47,870 nt of DNA, from NCBI GenBank assembly GCA_002378975.1, contig DFST01000109.1, positions 1 to 47,870 on the forward strand. Reading direction: 5' to 3'. This document shows, in pieces, positions 14,349 to 23,005 of the stretch (its first letter is position 1; the number at the start of each line of letters is the position of its first letter). Both the position numbers and the translations under genes were made by a program. The notes under the pieces were generated by a model. It was not told the DNA's origin, did not search any database, and saw only the letters and a program-made list of their open reading frames with translations. The DNA comes from Chitinophagaceae bacterium UBA3430 (GTDB lineage: Bacteria > Bacteroidota > Bacteroidia > Chitinophagales > Chitinophagaceae).

Positions 14349-17300
14349 TTAACCGCAACCACCCTGGTTGCCGCAGTTCAGGCATTTGTAGCAAGCCCCG
14401 CTGCGCATCATGATGTTGCCACAAACATTACAGGCAGGCGCATCACTCTGCATATTCTTGGCAGCCGCATTCATGGCATCCAAGGCGGATTCAGCTTTGA
14501 CGGGTTGAGCGGATTTTACGGCCGCTTTGCTCGCCTGGGGCGTTGTACTGGGTGCTACGCGTACACTGGACAATTCCAGGTCTTTGGCATATTCCAGACC
14601 GTTCGAAGGGATTTCATCCCACTCGTCGCTTCCTGTGTTCATTACCTCGGCTTTGTCAAGTACATGTACCAAGTCGGTTCGACCCAGGTACTCATAACCC
14701 AGTACGCGGAAGATGAAGTCAACGATCGAGGTCGTGGTTTTGATGTTCGGATGCTCAACGAATCCGGACGGATCGAAGCGGGTAAATGCGAATTTATCAA
14801 CGAATTCTTCCAACGGCACGCCATACTGCAATCCGATCGATACAGAGATGGCAAAGCAGTTCATCATGCTACGCATGGTAGCTCCTTCTTTCGCCATGTC
14901 CACGAAGATCTCACCCAAGGTTCCGTCGGCATATTCACCGGTTCGAACGAACACGGCTTGTCCGCTGATCTTCGCCTTCTGTGTAAATCCGCGACGCTTG
15001 GCCGGGAGCGTGCGTCGCTCTACAATGCTGGCCAGCTTGCGCTTCAATTTTGTATCGGGTGAAGCTTGAACACGCTTCTGTACTTCTTCCAATAATTCTT
15101 CAACAGTCAGTTTGCCGAGGTCGACAATATTTGAATCCGCTGCAACCGGGGCTTCCGCAACAGTAGCCGTGGCGTCGGTATCGGTCTTTTTCTTCTTGTC
15201 GGACTTGTTGCTGAGCGGCTGAGAAAGTTTGGAACCATCGCGGTAGAGCGCATTGGCTTTCAAGCCCAATTTCCAACTCAGGTAATACGCATCTGCAACT
15301 TCCTCGACGCTAGCCTCGTGCGGGAGGTTAATTGTTTTGGAGATAGCACCGCTGATGAATGGTTGTGTGGCACCCATCATCCGGATGTGGCCGTGTGCAT
15401 GGATGTAACGCTGTCCTTTCTGACCGCATTTGTTGGCACAATCAAACACTGGCAGATGCTCGTCTTTCAGACCAGGCGCTTCTTCGAGCATCATGGTACC
15501 GCAGACGTAATCGTTTGCAGCTTCGATCTGCTCATCGGTAAAGCCCAAGGCTTCGAGCAAGCTCCACTCGAAATCATTGTATTGCTCGGGCGTGAAGCCC
15601 AGGCGTTGCAGGCACTCTTCACCCAAGGTGTATTTGTTGAATACGAACCCGATTTCAAAGGCCGTGATTGCAGCTGCGTCCAATCGCTTGATCTCATCGG
15701 CAATGAATCCCTTCTCACTCAGCGATTGATGATTGATGAACGGAGCACCGGCGAAGCTGGCCGATCCGACTGCATATTTGATGATGGCATCGGTTTCTTT
15801 TTCAGAATAGCCCAAGTTGCGCAGGGCCGTGGGCACCGATTGGTTGATGATCTTGAAGTAACCGCCGCCGGAGAGTTTTTTGAATTTCACGAGTGCGAAA
15901 TCGGGTTCCACACCGGTCGTGTCGCAGTCCATAACCAGTCCGATCGTTCCGGTTGGCGCGATTACCGTGGATTGCGCATTGCGGTATCCATATTTTTCGC
16001 CCAATTCACAAGCTGCATCCCAGGCCTTGCAAGCGGCTTTGAGCAAATAGTCTGGGCAGTATTTGACTTTAATGCCCTGTGGCTTGAGGCTCAAGTTCTC
16101 ATACTCGTCCGCATCGTAAGCTGCCAAGCGATGGTTGCGCATCACACGCATCATGTGCGCCTTGTTCTCTTCGTAGCGAGGGAAGGCACCCAACACCTGG
16201 GCCATTTCAGCAGAGGTCTTGTAGGAAGTACCGGTCATGATCGCGGTGATGGCACCGGCGATGGCACGGGCTTCTTCACTGTCGTAAGGAATACCACTCA
16301 CCATCAGCATGGTTCCGAGGTTCGCATAACCCAATCCCAGCGTGCGGTACTCATAGCTGAGTTGTGCCACTTCCTTGGAAGGGAACTGCGCCATCAGTAC
16401 GGAGATTTCCAATACAACGGTCCACAAACGGCAATTGTACTCGTATCCTTCTACATCAAAGGCGTTGGTGTTTGCATTGTAGAACTTCATCAGGTTGGCT
16501 GATGCCAGGTTACAAGCGGTGTTGTCGAGGAACATGTACTCCGAGCAAGGATTCGAAGCACGAATGGGACCCCCTTCCGGACACGTGTGCCATTCGTTGA
16601 TGGTCGTATTGTACTGGGTGCCAGGATCCGCGCAGCGCCAAGCGGCATAGGCGATCTGGTTCCAGAGTTCGCGGGAAGGAATTTTTTTCATGACCCGACC
16701 GTCCATGCGACCGGTCAATTCCCAATCCTCGCCTTTTTCCAGTTTCTCAAAGAAAGCATTGGGAATACGGATGGAGTTATTGGAATTCTGTCCGCTCACG
16801 GTTCGATATGCCTCGTCTTCATAACCCGAGGGATATCCCGCAGCGATGAGGGCACCTACTTTCTTCTCTTCCTCTACTTTCCAATTGATAAAGTCAACGA
16901 TCTCGGGGTGATCCAGATCCAGACAGACCATTTTGGCAGCACGACGTGTGGTACCGCCTGATTTGATGGCTCCGGCAGCGCGGTCACCAATTTTCAAGAA
17001 GCTCATCAAACCGGAAGAGCTTCCACCACCACTGAGCTTTTCGCCTTCTCCACGGAGGTTGGAGTAGTTCGTACCCACACCCGATCCGTATTTGAAAATG
17101 CGGGCTTCACGAACCCAGAGATCCATGATCCCTCCCTCATTCACCAGATCATCGTTCACGCTCAGGATGAAACAAGCGTGGGGTTGGGGACGCTCATAGG
17201 CATTCTGTGATTTCTTCAACTCCCCATCTGTCGGATCTACATAGTAGTGACCTTGAGGTTTACCCGCAATGCCGTAGCTCTCGTACAGTCCGGTATTGAA

Positions 17301-17720
17301 CCATTGCGGACTATTGGGCACACACATTTGATCGAGGATCGAATAGACCAACTCTTCGTAGAATACTTGTGCATCGTTGGCGCTAGCGAAATATCCATAC
17401 CGCTCGCCCCACACGCGCCAACAGTTGGCCATGCGATGCGCCACTTGTTTGGCCGAACGCTCGCGACCCAGGGTCCCGTCGGCCTGGGGAACACCCGCCT
17501 TGCGAAAATATTTTTGGGCCAGAATGTCTGTGGCAATCTGGCTCCATTGTTTAGGCACCTCCACTTCTGTCATCTCAAAAACGACTTCGCCCGTAGGGTT
17601 GCGAATCACCGAGGTACGGTAATCGTACTCAAACTGATCGAACACGGATACATCCTCCCGAGTGAAGCGACGTTGGAACTGCAAACCGCGTACCGCGGAT
17701 GCTTGCTTTTTAGCTGCCAT
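14349..17720 (-). CDS. nrdJ: Adenosylcobalamin-dependent ribonucleoside-diphosphate reductase (class II)
   Basis: A 1123-residue enzyme that reduces ribonucleotides to deoxyribonucleotides, using adenosylcobalamin to make the thiyl radical, so it works with or without oxygen. Visible elements: N-terminal region to about 130; redox Cys in HACFILSVNDD (C183); KYGSGVGTNYSNLRGEG; radical-site segment NPCSEYMFLDNTACNLAS (390-407), with the Asn-Cys-Glu set; APTGTIGLVMDCDTTGVEPD; and a long C-terminal extension ending in a Cys-rich tail (CNVCG ... CYKCLNCGNQGGCG) expected to bind zinc or regenerate the active-site disulfide. The length of about 1100 residues is that of the large single-chain NrdJ type. 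No nrdA/nrdB gene is in the window. It is transcribed alone, with a long structured upstream region and its own terminator. No B12 riboswitch consensus was recognised in the leader. Confidence 0.96.
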   Translation of the reverse strand: MAAKKQASAVRGLQFQRRFTREDVSVFDQFEYDYRTSVIRNPTGEVVFEMTEVEVPKQWSQIATDILAQKYFRKAGVPQADGTLGRERSAKQVAHRMANCWRVWGERYGYFASANDAQVFYEELVYSILDQMCVPNSPQWFNTGLYESYGIAGKPQGHYYVDPTDGELKKSQNAYERPQPHACFILSVNDDLVNEGGIMDLWVREARIFKYGSGVGTNYSNLRGEGEKLSGGGSSSGLMSFLKIGDRAAGAIKSGGTTRRAAKMVCLDLDHPEIVDFINWKVEEEKKVGALIAAGYPSGYEDEAYRTVSGQNSNNSIRIPNAFFEKLEKGEDWELTGRMDGRVMKKIPSRELWNQIAYAAWRCADPGTQYNTTINEWHTCPEGGPIRASNPCSEYMFLDNTACNLASANLMKFYNANTNAFDVEGYEYNCRLWTVVLEISVLMAQFPSKEVAQLSYEYRTLGLGYANLGTMLMVSGIPYDSEEARAIAGAITAIMTGTSYKTSAEMAQVLGAFPRYEENKAHMMRVMRNHRLAAYDADEYENLSLKPQGIKVKYCPDYLLKAACKAWDAACELGEKYGYRNAQSTVIAPTGTIGLVMDCDTTGVEPDFALVKFKKLSGGGYFKIINQSVPTALRNLGYSEKETDAIIKYAVGSASFAGAPFINHQSLSEKGFIADEIKRLDAAAITAFEIGFVFNKYTLGEECLQRLGFTPEQYNDFEWSLLEALGFTDEQIEAANDYVCGTMMLEEAPGLKDEHLPVFDCANKCGQKGQRYIHAHGHIRMMGATQPFISGAISKTINLPHEASVEEVADAYYLSWKLGLKANALYRDGSKLSQPLSNKSDKKKKTDTDATATVAEAPVAADSNIVDLGKLTVEELLEEVQKRVQASPDTKLKRKLASIVERRTLPAKRRGFTQKAKISGQAVFVRTGEYADGTLGEIFVDMAKEGATMRSMMNCFAISVSIGLQYGVPLEEFVDKFAFTRFDPSGFVEHPNIKTTTSIVDFIFRVLGYEYLGRTDLVHVLDKAEVMNTGSDEWDEIPSNGLEYAKDLELSSVRVAPSTTPQASKAAVKSAQPVKAESALDAMNAAAKNMQSDAPACNVCGNIMMRSGACYKCLNCGNQGGCG

Positions 17721-17764
17721 AACTATGAAAATCTTTAATGGGTTTTGGTCTGGTTTGGATCAAA

Positions 17765-17785
17765 ACACCTCCGCGAGGGAGGTGT
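17765..17785 (-). promoter_or_regulatory. Hairpin in the nrdJ leader
   Basis: A perfect 8-bp stem, ACACCTCC / GGAGGTGT, with a 5-nt loop. On the minus strand it is followed by a short T run (TTTT), so it resembles a weak terminator or attenuator 45 bp before the nrdJ start. Function inferred only. Confidence 0.5.
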
Positions 17786-17852
17786 GTGAACGAAACTATT
17801 TTTTGTTAGTTAGAATTCCACGGCTCAAATATCAACATCGTGTGGAAAAGGG

Positions 17853-17904
17853 TGTGTAACTGCGTGAAACGCCTGACAGCAAGGCGTTTCAGCATTTTTA
17901 CACA
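17853..17904. repeat. 52-nt long imperfect hairpin upstream of nrdJ
   Basis: Outer stem TGTGTAA / TTACACA (7 bp), a small internal loop, inner stem TGC / GCA, one bulged G, then TGAAACGCCT / AGGCGTTTCA (10 bp) around a 7-nt loop, gacagca. This is 20 base pairs in 52 nt, far more than chance. It could be an operator, a structured RNA element, or a terminator-like structure lacking a T tail. Confidence 0.7.
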
Positions 17905-18092
17905 GGTACCTGAAAAAGGTAGAGAAAAAAATTTGGGAAATTTCATGCAAGCTTCTATTTGTCGAAAAATCGATCCCCAATGGGAAGGCAAACTGGTAAA
18001 AAGCGGGCATGGCCTTGCTGCGTACAATCAGCCACAACGCCCATTTTGTTCAACTATCTTCGTGGTGGATGTTGATTAAGATTAAGATTACA

Positions 18093-18812
18093 ATGAAATA
18101 CAAAATATTTTGCCTGTGTCTGTGCGCTTTTTATCTGGAGGCCGGATCGCAGACTACCACCCACGCTTGGGGCAGTGTATTCATGAATGGTCCGTATAAG
18201 AAAAGCTGGGGGCTACACTTGGATGCGCAGGTTCGGAGTGCGGAACAAAGTCGATCGGTCAAATCTTGGTTGATCCGGGCGGGGCTTCAACGCAAATTGA
18301 ATACGCGTCATTCACTGGCCTTGGGGTATGCGTACGTTTGGACCCAAACGATCGCTGCCGGTTTTCGAAGCCATCAACCCGAACACCGCATTTGGCAGCA
18401 ATGGCTCTATCAACACCCCCTGCTGGGCTCAACCCTTCAACATCGTTTTCGGCTGGAAGAACGCTTCATCAGAAACGGGCAGATAACGGAGGGAAGCGGC
18501 ATCGCGGCACCGGCCTTGTACTCAACCCGATTGCGTTATTTCAATCGCCTTTTGTTGCCCGTTGGAACTTCGAAGCCTTTCGAGCAGGGTCCATTTGTCG
18601 CTTTACAAAATGAGGTTTTTCTCAACGTAACCGGAAAGTCGAAGCTAAACGGATACATATATGATCAAAATCGGCTCTATATCGCCGGAGGTTACCGAGT
18701 AAATCGCCGGCTGGACTTAGAGTTGGGATACATGCGTAGGCACCTACGCTTGCGCTCGACCAATTCTCATCAGCATATCTGGCAGATCGTCACCTACCTT
18801 CGCCCTGATTAA
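18093..18812 (+). CDS. DUF2490-type outer-membrane protein
   Basis: A 239-residue exported protein. The frame is open from 18009, but the Met at 18093 starts a good signal peptide (MKYKIFCLCLCAFYLEAGSQ). The rest is rich in alternating aromatic/polar strands (HAWGSVFMNGPYKKSWGLHL, HSLALGYAYVWTQT, HRFRLEERFI, RLRYFNRLLLPV, NRRLDLELGYMRRH), the pattern of DUF2490 barrels (PF10677), which open with a W-x-x-x...L-x-x-E-type first strand and contain the H-RLEERF strand. Function of the family is unknown; an outer-membrane location is inferred. It is followed by the GGGP synthase gene after 36 bp on the same strand. Confidence 0.8.
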   Translation: MKYKIFCLCLCAFYLEAGSQTTTHAWGSVFMNGPYKKSWGLHLDAQVRSAEQSRSVKSWLIRAGLQRKLNTRHSLALGYAYVWTQTIAAGFRSHQPEHRIWQQWLYQHPLLGSTLQHRFRLEERFIRNGQITEGSGIAAPALYSTRLRYFNRLLLPVGTSKPFEQGPFVALQNEVFLNVTGKSKLNGYIYDQNRLYIAGGYRVNRRLDLELGYMRRHLRLRSTNSHQHIWQIVTYLRPD

Positions 18813-18848
18813 CGACGAATTGGTTGTTTTTTCGGAATTTTACACTCC

Positions 18849-19613
18849 ATGCAATTGAATCACACTGGCATATACGCACAATGGGTCGATCGAAAATCGA
18901 TTGGAAAAAAATCGTTTGCCGTATTGGTGGATCCGGACAAGACATCATCCGATCAAGTGCCGGAGTTAATCGCACGAGCTGAAGCAGCACGCGTCGATTA
19001 TTTGTTGGTGGGTGGCAGTCTGGTCGTGAGTACCCATCTCGATGCCTTGGTTCGTCAGATCAAATCGATCAGCTCGATCCCGGTAATTTTGTTCCCGGGC
19101 AGTCCCAGTCAACTCACCCCGGCCGCCGATGCACTTTTGTATCTTTCTCTGATCTCCGGACGCAACCCGGAGTTACTGATCGGTCAACATGTGATCTCCG
19201 CCCCACAGGTGCGCCAAAGCGGTCTCGAGGTCATATCGACTGGGTACATGGTCATTGATGGCGGCGCCCCTACAACGGTATCGTACATCAGCAATGCGAA
19301 TCCATTGCCCGCCAATAAAACCGAGATCGCCGTTTGCACGGCGCTGGCAGGTGAAATGCTGGGCATGAAACTTATTTACATGGACGCAGGAAGTGGCGCG
19401 CCCAATCCCGTTCCAGGAAAACTGATCGAAGCTGTGGCGAAGCACATACAAATTCCCCTGATCGTTGGGGGGGGCATCACGAATCCGGATAAAGCGATTG
19501 CACAATGCCGGGCCGGTGCGGATATCATCGTCGTGGGCAATGCCATTGAAAAAGACCCGGACCTGATTCGATCGATCAGCGAGGCGATTCACTCCACCAA
19601 CCCATTCAATTGA
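18849..19613 (+). CDS. Geranylgeranylglyceryl phosphate synthase family protein
   Basis: A 254-residue TIM-barrel prenyltransferase that joins a polyprenyl diphosphate to glycerol-1-phosphate through an ether bond, the first committed step of archaeal lipids; Bacteroidota carry their own group of this family. Motifs: FAVLVDPDKT (G1P/Mg site), LLVGGSLV, VILFPGSPSQL, YLSLISGRNPE, STGYMVIDGG, MKLIYMDAGSGAPNPV, IVGGGI, and ADIIVVGNAIEKDP. All expected phosphate-binding Gly segments are present, so the enzyme should be active. The preferred prenyl chain and the end product in this organism cannot be told from sequence. It is close behind the DUF2490 gene and probably shares its transcript. Confidence 0.93.
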   Translation: MQLNHTGIYAQWVDRKSIGKKSFAVLVDPDKTSSDQVPELIARAEAARVDYLLVGGSLVVSTHLDALVRQIKSISSIPVILFPGSPSQLTPAADALLYLSLISGRNPELLIGQHVISAPQVRQSGLEVISTGYMVIDGGAPTTVSYISNANPLPANKTEIAVCTALAGEMLGMKLIYMDAGSGAPNPVPGKLIEAVAKHIQIPLIVGGGITNPDKAIAQCRAGADIIVVGNAIEKDPDLIRSISEAIHSTNPFN

Positions 19614-19793
19614 CTGTCAGCGAACTGCCCCCGGATTTTACCTGATCCCATGGTCCGCCCCAGCCCATCAGACCCAAAAAACCTTCCGCATCCGCAAAGG
19701 CTGATTCTTACCGAACCCTACTGCTTTCCGTTTGTTAAAAAGATCGGCACCCAACGCCCTTCGCCTATCTTTATACCCACGTAATTTCTCTTC

Positions 19794-21743
19794 ATGCAGA
19801 TCAAACCCGGCACACTCTTAAGCACCATCGATTCGCCCGCCGACCTAAAGAAGCTCCCCCGTGAGCAATTGCATCAGGTTTGCGAAGAGTTGCGTCAATA
19901 CATCATTGACGTGGTTAGTGTACACGGCGGTCATTTCGGCGCCAGCTTAGGCGTGGTTGAACTCACTACGGCCTTGCATTATGTTTACAACACTCCGTAC
20001 GATCAATTGGTCTGGGACGTAGGCCATCAGGCATACGGGCATAAGATTCTCACCGGTCGACGCGACAACTTCGTCACCAATCGGAAATACAAAGGGCTCA
20101 GCGGATTTCCCAAACGCAGCGAAAGCGAATACGACACCTTTGGGGTAGGACACTCATCAACTTCCATTTCTGCCGCCTTGGGCATGGCCATGGCTGCCAA
20201 ATACAAAGGAGAAAAAGAGCGCAAAGTCGTAGCCGTGATCGGCGATGGCGCGATGACAGCCGGCTTGGCCTTCGAAGGCATGAACCACGCAGGCGTAGCC
20301 GACAGCGACATGTTGATCATCCTCAATGACAATTGCATGGGCATCGACCCCAACGTGGGCGCTCTGAAAGAATACCTGACCGACATCACCACCTCACCCA
20401 CTTACAACAAAGTCAAGGACGATGTCTGGAACTTGCTGGGAAAACTGCCCGTTGGAAAAACCTTCTCCCGCAGCATGGCCCACAAGCTCACCGACGGATT
20501 GAAAGGCATGATCAGCAGCTCCTCGAATCTGTTTGAGGCGCTCAAGCTGCGTTATTTTGGTCCAATCGACGGACACAACATCGCGAAACTCGTAGACACC
20601 CTGCGCGACCTGCGCGAGATCCCCGGGCCCAAGATCTTGCACATCATTACAACAAAAGGCAAGGGCTATGCACTTGCAGAAAAAGATCAAACCAAATGGC
20701 ATGCCCCCGGACTCTTCGATAAAGTGACCGGAGAGATCTATAAAAAAACGCACGACAAGCCCCAAGCCCCCAAATACCAGGATGTTTTTGGCCACACCAT
20801 GATCGAGTTGGCCGAGCAAAACGATAAAGTATTCGGCGTAACGCCTGCAATGCCTTCGGGTTCCTCGCTGAAATATATGATGGAAAAGATGCCCGATCGA
20901 GCCTTTGATGTCGGCATCGCCGAACAACACGCGGTTACGGTCAGCGCGGGTATGGCCACCCAAGGCTTACGCGTTTTCTGCAACATTTACTCCTCTTTCA
21001 TGCAACGCGCATACGATCAAGTTGTGCACGACGTGGCAATCCAAAAATTACCGGTAGTGTTCTGTCTCGACCGAGCCGGATTGGTGGGCGATGATGGTCC
21101 CACGCACCACGGCTGTTACGACATCTCCTTTTTTCGTTGCATCCCCAACTTGATCATCAGCGCGCCCATGAATGAACAAGAGCTACGCAACCTGATGTAC
21201 ACAGCCCAACTCGAATCAACCCAGTACCCCATGGTGATTCGCTATCCGCGCGGAGAAGGCGTGATGCCTGAATGGAGAACCCCCTTTGAAGAAATCAAAT
21301 TGGGAACTGGAAGGAAGATGAAAGATGGACGTGACATCGCCATACTTACCATTGGACATCCGGGAAATTTTGCCACTACTGCCATTCGTCAACTGAAGCT
21401 CGAAGGGATCGAGCCTGCCCACTTCGATATGCGGTTCGTAAAACCCATCGACGAGGCCCTTTTGCACGAAGCCTGCCAACGTTACCCCTATTTGATCACC
21501 GTAGAGGACGCCTCCGTACAAGGTGGATTCGGATCGGCGATACTCGAATTCATGGCGCGCGAAGGATATAAAAATGAAGTGCGTATGCTGGGGATTCCCG
21601 ATCAGATCGTAGAACACGGAACACCCAAAGAATTACAGCGTGAATGTGGGTATGATGCAGAAGCCATTGCTGATGCCGTGCGTAACATGCTCAGCACACA
21701 ACTGGCCAGCGACCCAAATGTGATCCGATTAGAACGTCGGTGA
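19794..21743 (+). CDS. dxs: 1-deoxy-D-xylulose-5-phosphate synthase
   Basis: A 649-residue thiamine-diphosphate enzyme that condenses pyruvate and glyceraldehyde-3-phosphate, the entry step of the MEP isoprenoid pathway. Motifs: VHGGHFGASLGVVELT with the active-site His, WDVGHQAYGHKILTGR, thiamine motif GDGAMTAGLAFEGMNHAG ... NDNCMGIDPNVGA, GPIDGHN, FDVGIAEQHAVTVSAGMA with the catalytic Glu, CLDRAGLVGDDGPTHHG, and the C-terminal domain VEDASVQGGFGSAI. Full length. An element, TATCTTTA (19766-19773), resembles a -7 box. Its product pathway feeds the prenyl diphosphate needed by the upstream GGGP synthase. Its 3' end overlaps the convergent scpA by 15 bp. Confidence 0.97.
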   Translation: MQIKPGTLLSTIDSPADLKKLPREQLHQVCEELRQYIIDVVSVHGGHFGASLGVVELTTALHYVYNTPYDQLVWDVGHQAYGHKILTGRRDNFVTNRKYKGLSGFPKRSESEYDTFGVGHSSTSISAALGMAMAAKYKGEKERKVVAVIGDGAMTAGLAFEGMNHAGVADSDMLIILNDNCMGIDPNVGALKEYLTDITTSPTYNKVKDDVWNLLGKLPVGKTFSRSMAHKLTDGLKGMISSSSNLFEALKLRYFGPIDGHNIAKLVDTLRDLREIPGPKILHIITTKGKGYALAEKDQTKWHAPGLFDKVTGEIYKKTHDKPQAPKYQDVFGHTMIELAEQNDKVFGVTPAMPSGSSLKYMMEKMPDRAFDVGIAEQHAVTVSAGMATQGLRVFCNIYSSFMQRAYDQVVHDVAIQKLPVVFCLDRAGLVGDDGPTHHGCYDISFFRCIPNLIISAPMNEQELRNLMYTAQLESTQYPMVIRYPRGEGVMPEWRTPFEEIKLGTGRKMKDGRDIAILTIGHPGNFATTAIRQLKLEGIEPAHFDMRFVKPIDEALLHEACQRYPYLITVEDASVQGGFGSAILEFMAREGYKNEVRMLGIPDQIVEHGTPKELQRECGYDAEAIADAVRNMLSTQLASDPNVIRLERR

Positions 21744-22523
21744 GTTATCTGCTTCACTAACAGACTCCCGATCGGCGGGATCGACGTATTCGATCAGGAA
21801 GTTATTGCGGCCCTCACCGATCAAGATGCGCATGTGCTTCATCTGCACCAACTCCAATAAGGACAAAAAGGTGAAAATGGCATGAACCCGATTCTCGCAG
21901 CGGTCAAAGATGCGCTCAAAGGATAATGTACGTTCCTGAGCCGCCAGATTCATCATCTGCTGCCGGCTTTCTTCCATCGTATAATTATACTGAACAATGG
22001 TATGCACCGGTTGGTTGACTCGATCGGAATACCGAAGCAGGGCTTTTTCAAAAGCCTTCATCAAACGGAACAGCGTCACATTTTGTATCTCGGTACCCTC
22101 AGCGGCCTCCTCACCCACGTCCAACATCTCCCGCTGAATATTTCCTCGCTTCACCATCAGCATGCGTAAGGCTTCCATGTCGGCCATCTGGGCAGATGCT
22201 TCCTTGAAACGCTTATACTCGAGGATTTTGTTGACCAGCTCTTGACGGGGATCGATCTCTTGTCCATCAGCATCCAGCTCTTTGCGCGGCAACAACATTT
22301 TCGCCTTGATGCGCATCAAAGTGGATATGAACAGAATGAACTCACTGCTTAACTCGATGTTGAGTTCTTCGCTCTGCCGAATGTAAGCTAGAAAGTCGTT
22401 GATGATTCGGTTGATCGGAATGTTGTAGATGTCCAACTCATCGCGTTCAATGAAGAACAACAACAGGTCGAATGGCCCCTCAAACTGGGGCAGGCGGATT
22501 TGGTATGCTGGATGTTGTGCCAT
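21729..22523 (-). CDS. scpA: Segregation and condensation protein A
   Basis: A 264-residue kleisin that bridges SMC heads with ScpB in the bacterial condensin. The N-terminus is diagnostic: LPQFEGPFDLLLFFIERDELDIYNIPI, followed by LSSEFILFISTLMRIKAKMLLP; the C-terminal winged-helix part has FTFLSLLELVQMKHMRI. It has its own promoter-like element. It is convergent with dxs, and the last 15 bp of the two genes overlap tail to tail. scpB is not in the window. Confidence 0.95.
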   Translation of the reverse strand: MAQHPAYQIRLPQFEGPFDLLLFFIERDELDIYNIPINRIINDFLAYIRQSEELNIELSSEFILFISTLMRIKAKMLLPRKELDADGQEIDPRQELVNKILEYKRFKEASAQMADMEALRMLMVKRGNIQREMLDVGEEAAEGTEIQNVTLFRLMKAFEKALLRYSDRVNQPVHTIVQYNYTMEESRQQMMNLAAQERTLSFERIFDRCENRVHAIFTFLSLLELVQMKHMRILIGEGRNNFLIEYVDPADRESVSEADNSPTF

Positions 22524-22536
22524 GGGCTCAGGCGGG

Positions 22537-22544
22537 CAAAATTA
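22537..22544 (-). promoter_or_regulatory. -7 element before scpA
   Basis: TAATTTTG on the minus strand, an exact TAnnTTTG match, 14 bp before the scpA start. The leader would be under 10 nt. Confidence 0.5.
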
Positions 22545-22561
22545 GGGGTTGAGCGCCGTCC

Positions 22562-22936
22562 TTAACCTTTCTTTTGTAAGGAATCACGAATCTCACGCAA
22601 CAAGAGCACATCTTCCGGGGTAACGGCAGGCCTGGCGGCCTCTTTTTTCAGCATCCGATTCATGGCCTTGACCAAGCCAAACATGACAAACGCAATGAGG
22701 ATGAATTTGATCAGTGCTGCCAGGAACTTCCCATATTTCACGCCATTCCAATCCAGTTTGTCCAGATCGGTCGCATGCACGGCCTCCAAGGCTGGAGACA
22801 ACAATAGAGGGGTAATCACATCCTCAACCATCGAAGAAACGATGGAACCGAACGCGCCACCCAGGATGACGGCAACGGCCAGGTCCACAATATTACCCTT
22901 CATGGCAAAATCCCGAAATTCCTTGAGCATATCCAT
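22562..22936 (-). CDS. mscL: Large-conductance mechanosensitive channel
   Basis: A 124-residue inner-membrane channel that opens under membrane tension in osmotic downshock. The frame is open to 22972, but the family start is the Met at 22936 (MDMLKEFRDFAMKGNIVDL), which gives the usual N-terminal amphipathic helix. TM1 is VDLAVAVILGGAFGSIVSSMVEDVITPL, with the Gly/Ala-rich pore-lining pattern; TM2 is ALIKFILIAFVMFGLVKAMN; the C-terminal helix is basic then acidic (REIRDSLQKKG). It is divergent from the EamA transporter, 69 bp apart, and lies 38 bp before scpA's start region on the same strand. Confidence 0.95.
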   Translation of the reverse strand: MDMLKEFRDFAMKGNIVDLAVAVILGGAFGSIVSSMVEDVITPLLLSPALEAVHATDLDKLDWNGVKYGKFLAALIKFILIAFVMFGLVKAMNRMLKKEAARPAVTPEDVLLLREIRDSLQKKG

Positions 22937-23005
22937 AAGTTGAATTTTCAGTAAAGAAAATAAAAAAACCAAGACGCTACCAAACAGAACTCGGAACTTC
23001 GCGGC

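Larger units (their letters stand above)
17721..18092. other. 372-bp non-coding region between divergent nrdJ and DUF2490 genes
   Basis: No credible gene is seen here. It contains two hairpins (17765-17785 and 17853-17904), listed separately. On the minus strand, GATATTTG at 17833-17826 resembles a -7 element for nrdJ (seven of eight), giving a leader of about 100 nt that includes the first hairpin. No cobalamin-riboswitch B12 box or clear NrdR box was recognised by eye. Confidence 0.6.

Noticed and set aside
15318..16502. A 394-codon open frame on the plus strand inside nrdJ
   Set aside because: It lies fully opposite the conserved nrdJ coding sequence and has no protein-family features or promoter; a shadow frame.
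17721..17905. Cobalamin riboswitch before nrdJ
   Set aside because: No B12-box consensus or the usual multi-stem core could be found by eye; only two simple hairpins are seen.
17841..17910. DnaA-box-like sequences (TGTGGAAAA and TTTTACACA) and a possible replication origin near nrdJ
   Set aside because: Each has one or two mismatches to the DnaA box, there are only two, no dnaA or dnaN gene is near, and they are part of or beside the long hairpin.
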